Of a stretch of 64,000 bases of DNA, positions 8,700 to 16,178 are shown piece after piece. Position numbers and translations under genes: made by a program. The stretch comes from Paeniglutamicibacter sp. Y32M11 (GTDB lineage: Bacteria > Actinomycetota > Actinomycetes > Actinomycetales > Micrococcaceae). The number at the start of each line of letters is the position of its first letter. Within the stretch, counting starts at the first letter, position 1. The stretch is from assembly GCF_019285735.1 (NCBI RefSeq), contig NZ_CP079107.1, positions 310,001 to 374,000 on the forward strand, read 5' to 3'. The notes below the pieces were generated by a model. The model was not told where the DNA came from, did not search any database, and saw only the letters and a list, made by a program, of their open reading frames with translations.

Positions 8700-8748
8700 C
8701 TGGACGTCCAGAAATTTCGCTCCACAGCCTCCGCAATAGACTGGGAGC

Positions 8749-9576
8749 ATGCCGATTTTGAACAAGGACACGACCCTTTGCATTTCGTTATCAGCCCGAC
8801 CCAGCAACAACGGGACGCGGTTCCATAACCACCTTTATGACCAGTTGGGGCTGAACTGGATCTACAAGGCCTTCGCCCCCACCGACCTGACGCAGGCCAT
8901 CGCCGGCGTCCGCGGTCTTGGTATTCGCGGCGCGGCCGTTTCGATGCCGTACAAGGAAGCGGTCATTGCGCTGGTTGACACCCTGGCCCCCTCGGCGGCC
9001 GCCATCGACTCGGTGAACACCATTGTTAATGACGGTGGCGTCCTCACCGCTCACAACACCGACTATTCGGCAGTGCTTAATCTGCTCAAAACCCACCACG
9101 TTTCCCCATCCCTTCGCACCGTGGTGCGGGGCGCCGGGGGCATGGCCAAGGCGGTCGTGGCCGCGCTGCGTGATGCTGGATTCCGCGACGTGGTGGTGGT
9201 GGCCCGCAACGAAGAAGCCGGCCGCAGCTTGGCCGAGACGTATGGGTACGTGTGGGAACCGGAGGCTCAGGACGGGGCCGAACTCTTGGTGAACGTCACG
9301 CCCATCGGCATGGCAGGCGGTGCCGAGGCCCAGCAATTATCGTTCACGCTCGAGCAGGTGGCCGCGGCCCAAATGGTGTTTGATGTTGTGGCGCTGCCGG
9401 CCGAGACGCCCTTGATCGGTGCCGCGCGCAGCGCCGGTAAACCGGTCATCACGGGGGCCGATGTGGCTACGCTGCAGGCCACTGAGCAATTTGTGCTTTA
9501 TACCGGCATCACCCCAACCGACGAGCAAATCCTAGCCGCCCGGGACTTCATGCTGGCGGACGCACCCTCGGTTTAA
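8749..9576 (+). CDS. Shikimate 5-dehydrogenase-like protein (SdhL/HI0607 type)
   Basis: A 275-residue homologue of AroE. It begins like the HI0607/SdhL subgroup (CISLSARPSNNGTRFHNHLY), not like biosynthetic AroE (which has S-x-S-P). Substrate-site residues Lys69 (MPYKE), Asn90 (DSVNTIVN) and Asp105 (HNTDY) are kept, and the dinucleotide loop reads GAGGMAKAV. Known SdhL enzymes oxidise shikimate only slowly and their real substrate is unclear. It stands alone between a terminator and a convergent gene, so it is probably not the aromatic-biosynthesis enzyme. Confidence 0.82.
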   Translation: MPILNKDTTLCISLSARPSNNGTRFHNHLYDQLGLNWIYKAFAPTDLTQAIAGVRGLGIRGAAVSMPYKEAVIALVDTLAPSAAAIDSVNTIVNDGGVLTAHNTDYSAVLNLLKTHHVSPSLRTVVRGAGGMAKAVVAALRDAGFRDVVVVARNEEAGRSLAETYGYVWEPEAQDGAELLVNVTPIGMAGGAEAQQLSFTLEQVAAAQMVFDVVALPAETPLIGAARSAGKPVITGADVATLQATEQFVLYTGITPTDEQILAARDFMLADAPSV

Positions 9577-9753
9577 CCTAACGGTCCGCCCATTACGGGT
9601 GCCGCACCGCGTGAAGAAGCCGCCGGGTTTGTGGACCGAATATGGCCGCTACACCCCGGGCCAAACACCCGCACTTCGGTGAACTGGCTTTGCCTTGAGC
9701 CCTCTTGGCTTTTGCCGTGAGCGTGAGAGGCGGGCAGCCGGAGCGTTAAACGA

Positions 9754-9793
9754 CGGTGGTGCGTCGCGGCCGAAAGGCTGCGACGCACCACCG
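9754..9793. terminator. Long perfect hairpin with GAAA tetraloop
   Basis: Arms CGGTGGTGCGTCGC (9754-9767) and GCGACGCACCACCG (9780-9793) are perfectly complementary; the insert pairs further as G-GCC-GAAA-GGC-T, giving an 18-bp stem (one G-T) closed by a GNRA loop. It lies between convergent genes and lacks a T-run. Confidence 0.7.
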
Positions 9794-9820
9794 ATGCGCT
9801 GGAACGTGTGGAGCGCGGTA

Positions 9821-11647
9821 TTACTCCGTGACCTCGAAACTGAGGGTTTCAGTAAATTCACGGCCGTGCACGTCGGTCGCGGTGACCTCTGCGGTGTGCG
9901 CGCCAACGGCAAGCTCGGCGGGCAGTTCCAGGCGCCACAGGTGCATGGTGCGGTCCGCGAGGCTGCCGCCGTTAACCAGCTGTTCCTGTGCGGCGACCGG
10001 ATCGGAGAACTCGGCGCCGGAGAGCTGGGCCTCGCCTTCCATCGCCTGGGTGCGAGTGGCTTCGGTGCTAGGAGCACCGTCGATGCTGACCTTCACGGTG
10101 GAACCGGTGGACCCCATCCAGAAGTTGGTGGTCAACCACGTTTTATTGACCAGATCCGACTTCGGAACGGTCAGCGGGTTCTCAAAGGCGGGAGCCTTGC
10201 CCTTGTTAGCGAGGTTCGCGTCAAACCATGCGCGGTAGGCAGGAGTGTTCAGCCCGAGGGCCATCTGCACCGAGTCATCTTCGCCACGCACCGTGAAACG
10301 CTCAATCACATCGGTGTTCTTGATGTCCAGGGTCAGCACACCCGGACGTCCGCCGTCACGCTGCAGGGCCAACGGGTAACCGTTCTCGGCCTCGCGTCCG
10401 GAGAACCAGTCACCGGAGATTGCGCCGGCGGTGATGTGGGTGAAGGGCAGCCCATCAACGCCAAAGGCCTCATTCCATCCGGCAGTCTTGTCGCCTTCAC
10501 GGAGGTTTTCGAGGCTGTGGGTGTGTCCGCCCAGAGCCACTGCTTCGCGGCCTTCTAACATCTTGTAGATTTCGGCGACCTGCGCAACTTGGTGCTTGGG
10601 ATTTGACTGGTCCGCGTAATCCAGCAGCGGGATGTGTGCGGCGATCACGATGACCTTGTTCTTGGGCACCTGAGCGAGATCGTTGCGCAGCCATTGAAGC
10701 TGCTGCTCATCGAGGGCTCCGGTGTAGTCACCGTGAGCGGCGGGCTGTTTTGTTGGGTATTCGACGGTGTTCAGCGCAACCACGTGTGCCTTGCCTGCAT
10801 CAAAGGAGTAGTACTCCGGACCGAGGTTGGCCTTGAAGGTGTCGAACTCATGCTCACTGGTGGTCGCGTCGTAGTCCAGATCGTGGTTTCCGGGCAGGAA
10901 GCGTGCCGGGCCGTTTAGAACGTTGGTCAGCTCGCGTGTCTGCGGGTAAAAGGAAAGAACGTCGCCGACCACGTCCCCAATAAACAGTGCCCCGCAGCCC
11001 TCGTAGTCGGTGCGCTGGGCCAGATCAGCGAAGGCACCATTGCGGGCGTATTCGACCTCGTCCTGGTCGTAGGTCTGAACATCGCCGCCGATGAGGCAGT
11101 GCTACTCAGTGGATTTGGTCAGCTTGCTCTTGGCCAAGGGGAAGTTCACGGCCTGAGGCAGGGCGCCGGTCGGGGCGAGACCACCGAATTTCAGTTCCGG
11201 GGAACCTTCGGACAGGTGGTGGTAGGAGAACTGGGCGACGTTGTTGTCGTCAACGGGGACCTGGTAGCCGCGCGGCTGGGTGACAAAAACGCTCATGTTC
11301 TCGAAGGCCGGCAGCTCGTAGCGACCCTGTGAATCTGTGGTGGTGACCTCGCGGCCGTTGGACACGCTCACACCCTTGAGGCCAGGTTCGTTGGTGTCCT
11401 GCGTAGAGTTCTTGTTCTCATCTTCGAAGACGATGCCATCGATGAGCTGCTCGGCGGTGTTAGCTGTCGACTTTACGACGTCGACGGTGCCGCGGTAGGC
11501 GTCCGTATCCCAGTTGCTGGGAGCTGGGTCGGCACTGGCGGCGGGGGAGAGCAATGCAACTGCGGTCAGCATGCTGGCTAGGGTGGCGGCTGTGATGGCG
11601 ATCGGTCGGGCTTGGCGTTTTTTGGATGAATGGGCAAACGACTGCAC
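9821..11647 (-). pseudogene. Secreted calcineurin-like phosphoesterase interrupted by in-frame TAG
   Basis: One 608-codon frame from GTG 11647 (GGAGG six bases upstream) to 9821, broken by a single TAG at 11104-11102 with no frame change. The first part has an export signal (basic start, then IAITAATLASMLTAVALLSP, AASA cleavage) and a MetallophosN-type Ig-like domain. The second part opens with metal-binding GGDVQTYD and continues with IGDVVGD, GNHDLDYD, AAHIPLLD and GGHTHS, then the MetallophosC domain to the end. All metal ligands lie after the stop, so the truncated product would be inactive. CAG (Gln) to TAG is one base change. Options are a recent nonsense mutation, a sequencing error, or readthrough. 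An internal restart (for example the frame from 10972) would lose GGD and the first metal site. Confidence 0.85.
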
Positions 11648-12106
11648 GATGTACCTCCGGGTTTGAGTGAAACCTGCCAACTAATAGGTCGACCCAACAA
11701 ACGTTCCAAGCGCAGATGAATGGAAAACCCGGATCGAGATCCGGGCAGGGGACATGCAGGTGAAGAATTGCCGACCTATGGTGCGAGGTTCAAGCACTGC
11801 GTCAGTCACGGCGCGGCCGCGGCAGGAAGCGACTCACTCGGGCGCTTCGAGGCGGCCCAGCGCTGACACAACGAGCGACAGTCCCGTAGCTTCGGGGCTC
11901 GCGGCCCTACTGATTGGAGTCTGTCTGGTGGAGTGCCTGCACGATGGACACCAGCGCACTGAGCAATCCGCACCAGACGGTATTTGCGTCGAGGCATGAG
12001 CCTCGTTGAGTCTCGGAGGTAGAGCCATCGCTCGACTCGATGGGGTGGCGCTCCCTGAATTGTTGGGAACACAAACGCTGAAGGGCCAGAAGCCGCGTGG
12101 GTGGCC
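11648..12106. other. Non-coding stretch with a short palindrome
   Basis: No convincing gene on either strand; the short open frames here overlap each other and lack ribosome binding sites. CCCGGATCGAGATCCGGG (11728-11745) is a perfect 8-2-8 palindrome about 80 bases upstream of the phosphoesterase start and could be an operator. The rest shows nothing I can name. Confidence 0.4.
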
Positions 12107-12364
12107 TCAGCGACCCAATATTTGGCGCATGAAAAGCCGTAGTCCACCGCGCGAACCCAAATGCCCTTCTAGCTCCCAGGGGTCGGCGGACGCGTCCGAT
12201 AAACGGCCATCTTCGCCGTACAGGAGATGTTTGGTACCGGGCCCGGGGATCTGAGCACCGGCCAGATGAGGAAGCCCGGGGCTTGACGCTGAACCGTGCA
12301 GGGCGCTGGGCCCCATCTTCGAGGTATTGCTCGCCGAGTTATTCGGGTGGATTGATTTCTTCAT
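12107..12364 (-). CDS. Possible small hypothetical protein
   Basis: An 85-codon frame from ATG 12364 (MKKSIHPNNSASNTSK) to 12107; GTG 12373 with AGAGGAA a few bases upstream is an alternative start. The product is rich in Gly, Ser and Pro, with no membrane segment, signal peptide or motif I know. It lies alone in a 0.8-kb region without other genes. It may be a real small gene, a remnant, or chance. Confidence 0.25.
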   Translation of the reverse strand: MKKSIHPNNSASNTSKMGPSALHGSASSPGLPHLAGAQIPGPGTKHLLYGEDGRLSDASADPWELEGHLGSRGGLRLFMRQILGR

Positions 12365-12483
12365 GCTGATCACTGGTTCCTCTGTCCGTACCTCCATTCT
12401 AGATTTGCTTGATTCATCGGGGCGTGTAAATCGAGAATGTCTTTGAATACCTAGCGGTGCCCAGCGCAAACCCACTAGGGGGG

Positions 12484-13281
12484 CTAGCGCGACCAGTTGT
12501 ATGGCGTGGTGGTGGAAACCTTGATCAGTCCGGAACGTTCCAGAATGGGCCGGGAGTACTGCGTCGAATCGCTGTGGACCAATTTTTTGCCCGCCGCAAC
12601 GGCCGAACGCGCACGCTCAGCCGTGAGAGCACGGTAGATGCCTCGGCCACGGTAAGCCTCCAGAGTCGCTCCTCCCCAGATGCCGACGAAGTCGGTGTTC
12701 GGAACGGGTTCGAGTCTGCCCGCGCTGACCATCCGGCCATCGGTCTCGGCCACCCATAATTCCATGCCGTCGTTGCGTGCCAGACGCTCGATGAGGGCAT
12801 CGGCAAGGCGGGTGCTGGCGGGATCACCGAATGCCTCCTCGACCATTTCACTCATGGCGCGAATATCGCTATCACTGGTGACGCGTCGCAGGAGAACCCC
12901 CGGAGGTGTTTGAACCCCGCGACATAACCCCTCCAGAGCACCGATCATGATCGATTCTGGTTCATCTGGCAGGAATCCGTGATCCAGGAGTGCTTCGTGG
13001 AGACCCGGGGCGCGGTCGTGTCCACGGGTTTTCCACTCGACATGGGTAATGGCCGGATCGGCGCGATAGTAATCCAGCGCTCGATTCACGAGCTGGTTGA
13101 TTCCACCGGCGTCGAGTGTTCCAAGGTCTCGATAGGTGACAAAACCTCGGCCTCCGGCGAACGTCACCAGTCGGATGGGACCTGCGAGCTCCACTCGGAT
13201 AGCACTGGGCGTTTCGGCATCTGTGCGTAGTTGTTCATCGTAAGCCGCGAGGTATTTCAGCTGGTCAGTCATCGGTTTCAT
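12484..13281 (-). CDS. GNAT-family N-acetyltransferase
   Basis: A 265-residue protein from ATG 13281 (MKPMTDQLKYLAAYDEQLR); ATG 13272 is also possible and neither has a strong ribosome binding site. The C-terminal half is a GNAT fold: GMELWVAETDGRMVSAGRLE (beta4), GIWGGATLEAYRGRGIYRAL with the acetyl-CoA pyrophosphate loop R-G-R-G-I-Y, and a final strand near SGLIKV. The N-terminal half (FVTYRDLGTL, YRADPAITHVEWKTRGHDR) resembles the degenerate second GNAT domain of tandem acetyltransferases. Substrate unknown. It diverges from the RamB-like gene at 13481. Confidence 0.8.
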   Translation of the reverse strand: MKPMTDQLKYLAAYDEQLRTDAETPSAIRVELAGPIRLVTFAGGRGFVTYRDLGTLDAGGINQLVNRALDYYRADPAITHVEWKTRGHDRAPGLHEALLDHGFLPDEPESIMIGALEGLCRGVQTPPGVLLRRVTSDSDIRAMSEMVEEAFGDPASTRLADALIERLARNDGMELWVAETDGRMVSAGRLEPVPNTDFVGIWGGATLEAYRGRGIYRALTAERARSAVAAGKKLVHSDSTQYSRPILERSGLIKVSTTTPYNWSR

Positions 13282-13390
13282 GCTTGCAGGGTGGATGCCT
13301 AGGCGCAACCCCGCATTCCCGCGCTAATACATGTCCGCCGAACCTCGTGAGGAGTCGACGCCATATCGGGAACAACCACGACTCAACTTC

Positions 13391-13452
13391 TTTGCTAAAA
13401 ACGCATACTTCGGTCTTCTATTCACGACTTACTCACCTTTTTGCTGGAAAGG
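13391..13452 (+). promoter_or_regulatory. Candidate RamB-type autoregulatory region
   Basis: Upstream of the regulator at 13481 are CTTTGCTAAAA (13390-13400) and the dyad CCTTT-TTGCTGG-AAAGG (13436-13452). Both contain TTTGCT followed by A-rich sequence, similar to the AAACTTTGCAAA-like site I recall for corynebacterial RamB, which represses its own gene. A TACCCT -10-like box lies about seven bases before the GTG start, so the transcript may be leaderless. Confidence 0.4.
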
Positions 13453-13480
13453 TATTCGTTTCTTCGCGTACCCTGAAAAT

Positions 13481-14980
13481 GTGAGCACCCCCACATGGAA
13501 CCGGCCAGCAACACCGGAGAAGAGCGTCCTGTCGCCGGAAGATGCCGAGCAACTGGACATCATTTCTCTGGGGCGACGAATTCGTCATCTGCGTAAGTCC
13601 AAGTCAATGACGCTTGATGATCTCTCCGCAGCGGTGGGCACCGCGCCCAGTCAGCTGTCGCTGATGGAAAATGGGAAGCGCGAACCAAAGCTCAGCATGC
13701 TCAAGGCATTGGCGACGATCTTCGGCGTAGGTCTGGATGAACTCCTCGGTGCCGCGCCACCCACCCGGCGCGCTGCCCTAGAAATCGAGTTGGAACGTGC
13801 CCAACGCGGTCCGCTCTACCAATCCCTTGACTTGCCCAAGGTGAGGATCTCTTCGAGACTGCCCATGGACGTGCTGGAATCCCTCGTCGGGTTGCAGGGT
13901 GAACTTGAGCGGCGGCTCAACGAGCAGTTGGCCACGCCCGAGGAGGCCCGACGCGCCAATGCCGAACTGCGCGGTGAGATGAAGGAACGCAACAACTACT
14001 TCCCCGCCATTGAAAAGGAAGCAGCGGGGCTGCTCAAAGCCATCGGCCACACCTCCGGGCCGCTCTCGCATCACCAAGTTGCCGACATCGCGTCGCACTT
14101 GGGCTTTTCCCTCCACAATGTTTCAGATCTCCCGCACTCCACCCGATCTGTCACGGATCTTAAGAACATGCGCGTCTATCTCACGCAGTCGCAGCGCTCC
14201 GAACATTCCACCCGTTCGGTGCTCTTGCAGGCGTTCGGGCACCACGTATTGGGCCATGCTCCACCCACCGACTACGCCGATTTTCTGCGCCAACGCGTGG
14301 CTACCAACTACTTTGCCGCGTCGCTGATGATGCCGGAGAAGGCAACGGTGGATTTCTTGCAGAAGGCAAAGAGCGCACGCGAGCTGGCCGTCGAGGACAT
14401 CCGCGACGCCTTCTCTGTGTCCTATGAGACGGCGGCCCATCGCTTCACCAACCTGGCCACCGAACACTTAGGCATCACCGTGCATTTCCAGAAGGTCCAC
14501 GAATCGGGCATCATTCACAAGGCGTATGAAAACGACGGAGTGAACTTCCCGATGGACCACACCGGATCGATCGAGGGGCAGGCGGTATGCCGACACTGGA
14601 CCAGCCGCGAAGTCTTCGACGTGGCCGACCAATTCAGCGCCTACAATCAGTACACCGACACCAGCGCGGGTACCTTCTGGTGCACCGCGCGGACCGAACG
14701 ATCTACGGCCGGAAAGTTCTCGCTCAGCATCGGCGTGCCCTATGTACACGTGAAGTGGTTCCGCGGCCGCGACACCACCGAACGATCCATTTCCACCTGC
14801 CCGGATGAATCCTGCTGCCGCCGCCCGCCACTTGATCTGCAGAAGCAGTGGGCCGGCCAAGCCTGGCCCAGCGCACGCGCCCAGACTCACCTCTTGGCTG
14901 CCATGCCCCAGGGTGCCTTCCCTGGTGTAGACGAGACGGAAGTATATTCATTCCTCGCGCATCACGCCGGGGACAAGTAG
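13481..14980 (+). CDS. XRE/IrrE regulator, RamB-like (short-chain fatty acyl type)
   Basis: A 499-residue regulator starting at GTG 13481 (VSTPTWNRPATPEKS); the open frame upstream is not conserved-looking. Residues about 30-85 form an XRE helix-turn-helix (LGRRIRHLRKSKSMTLDDLS, QLSLMENGKREPKL). The middle has an ImmA/IrrE-type metallopeptidase-like region (FGHHVLGH, FAASLMMPE), degenerate for the HExxH motif, and the C-terminus a DUF2083-like, cysteine-containing region (CRHWTSREVF, TCPDESCCRRPP). In Corynebacterium and Mycobacterium such proteins (RamB, Rv0465c) control the glyoxylate shunt and acetate use. No isocitrate lyase gene is next to it here. Confidence 0.85.
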   Translation: MSTPTWNRPATPEKSVLSPEDAEQLDIISLGRRIRHLRKSKSMTLDDLSAAVGTAPSQLSLMENGKREPKLSMLKALATIFGVGLDELLGAAPPTRRAALEIELERAQRGPLYQSLDLPKVRISSRLPMDVLESLVGLQGELERRLNEQLATPEEARRANAELRGEMKERNNYFPAIEKEAAGLLKAIGHTSGPLSHHQVADIASHLGFSLHNVSDLPHSTRSVTDLKNMRVYLTQSQRSEHSTRSVLLQAFGHHVLGHAPPTDYADFLRQRVATNYFAASLMMPEKATVDFLQKAKSARELAVEDIRDAFSVSYETAAHRFTNLATEHLGITVHFQKVHESGIIHKAYENDGVNFPMDHTGSIEGQAVCRHWTSREVFDVADQFSAYNQYTDTSAGTFWCTARTERSTAGKFSLSIGVPYVHVKWFRGRDTTERSISTCPDESCCRRPPLDLQKQWAGQAWPSARAQTHLLAAMPQGAFPGVDETEVYSFLAHHAGDK

Positions 14981-14981
14981 C

Positions 14982-15014
14982 CCGAGGCGTCCCCGTGCCT
15001 GACGTCTGCCTCGG
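14982..15014 (+). terminator. Hairpin after the RamB-like gene
   Basis: CCGAGGC (14982-14988) pairs with GCCTCGG (15008-15014), with GTC/GAC extending the stem past a small bulge; TTG follows. Placed directly after the stop codon. Confidence 0.5.
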
Positions 15015-15053
15015 TTGCTGTGCGACGGCGCAAACACGGCAGAATGGGTGAAG

Positions 15054-15071
15054 CCCCGCAACGTAGCGGGG
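15054..15071 (+). promoter_or_regulatory. Leader hairpin before the yeiH-like gene
   Basis: CCCCGC-AACGTA-GCGGGG forms a stable 6-bp all-GC hairpin 12 bases before the GGAGG of the exporter gene at 15095. It could be part of the preceding terminator region or a leader element. It matches no riboswitch class that I can recognise. Confidence 0.35.
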
Positions 15072-15094
15072 AATGAACCTTTGGAGGAAACGCC

Positions 15095-16171
15095 GTGATG
15101 GGCGATCGTACACGGGGCGAAAACGCACCCGAGTTTCTTGGGGAAGGCACGGTACGCCCGGGAACACGAGCATGGCTGCGCACTCGTTGGCCGGGTTTGG
15201 CAGCTTGTGCCGTGGCCGTGGTGCTCGCCTTCGTGGTGCATCGGTTGCTACCTTCCGTTCCGGTGATGACCACCGCGGTGACGCTCGGTATTGTAGCAGC
15301 TAACCTTCCCGGTACCGGATCGCTGGTTGCTGGGCCATGGCGGTTGGGCCTGAAATTCGCGTCCAAGAAGCTCATGCATGCCGGAATCGTGCTGCTTGGC
15401 CTGAAACTGAGCATCATGGATGTGCTGGATCTGGGCTGGGTGACCTTTGGGGTGGTGGCGGTCATTGTGCTGCTGGCCTTCGGTGGAACCTACCTATTGG
15501 GTAAGGCCTTCCGGCTGCCGGGGGATCAGCCCCTGCTGGTGGCCACCGGATTCTCTATTTGTGGTGCCTCAGCGATCGGCGCGATGAGCGCCGTACGGCG
15601 CTCAAAGGATTCAGACACCGTGATTCCCGTGGCACTGGTGACGCTCTGCGGAACGTTGGCGATCGCTGTTTTGCCGCTCTTGCGTGATCCATTGGGTTTG
15701 GGGCCGGTTCCCTTTGGGCAATGGGTGGGAGCCTCGGTTCATGATGTGGGTCAGGTGGTTGCCACCGCACAGACCGCGGGGGCCTCGGCGCTGGCCATTG
15801 CCATCGTCATCAAGCTCACCCGCGTGCTGATGCTCGCGCCGATGGTTGCCGCGGCAGGAATCTTGGGCCGCCGCGGTCAGCAAAAAAACGGCGGACAAGG
15901 CCTCACGCTCCCACCCATCGTTCCGGGATTTGTTGTGGGTTTTGTTCTGCTGGTGGCCGTTCGTTCAATCTTCTATATCCCCTCCGAGGTGTTGGAGGCC
16001 GTGACGCTGGTGCAGGACGTGGTGTTGGCGGCGGCGCTCTTCGGCCTAGGTTCGGCCGTGCGGATCCGCCAACTCTTTGCCTCAAAGGGCGCGGCAGTGC
16101 TCATGGCTCTTAGTGCGTGGGCATTGATTGCCGGGTTGGCCTATGCAGGAGTGCTGTTATTGCAGCTCTAG
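15095..16171 (+). CDS. YeiH/UPF0324-family putative sulfate exporter
   Basis: A 358-residue inner-membrane protein from GTG 15095 with GGAGG seven bases upstream. About ten hydrophobic segments follow a 30-residue cytoplasmic tail. Family motifs are visible: TLGIVAANLPG, KKLMHAGIVLLGLKLS, ATGFSICGASAIGAMSAV, and VHDVGQVVATAQTAG. Members are annotated as putative sulfate or sulfonate-related exporters in the CPA/AT-like superfamily, largely on context. No sulfur gene is adjacent, so the substrate cannot be confirmed here. Confidence 0.85.
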   Translation: MMGDRTRGENAPEFLGEGTVRPGTRAWLRTRWPGLAACAVAVVLAFVVHRLLPSVPVMTTAVTLGIVAANLPGTGSLVAGPWRLGLKFASKKLMHAGIVLLGLKLSIMDVLDLGWVTFGVVAVIVLLAFGGTYLLGKAFRLPGDQPLLVATGFSICGASAIGAMSAVRRSKDSDTVIPVALVTLCGTLAIAVLPLLRDPLGLGPVPFGQWVGASVHDVGQVVATAQTAGASALAIAIVIKLTRVLMLAPMVAAAGILGRRGQQKNGGQGLTLPPIVPGFVVGFVLLVAVRSIFYIPSEVLEAVTLVQDVVLAAALFGLGSAVRIRQLFASKGAAVLMALSAWALIAGLAYAGVLLLQL

Positions 16172-16178
16172 AACGGTC

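Noticed and set aside
11754-12147. Short frames on both strands between the phosphoesterase and GNAT genes
   Set aside because: They overlap one another, lack ribosome binding sites and have Arg/Pro/Ser-rich products typical of chance frames in high-GC DNA.
15054-15071. Guanidine-II (mini-ykkC) riboswitch before the yeiH-like gene
   Set aside because: Only one hairpin is present and the loop reads ACGU, not ACGR; two hairpins are required.
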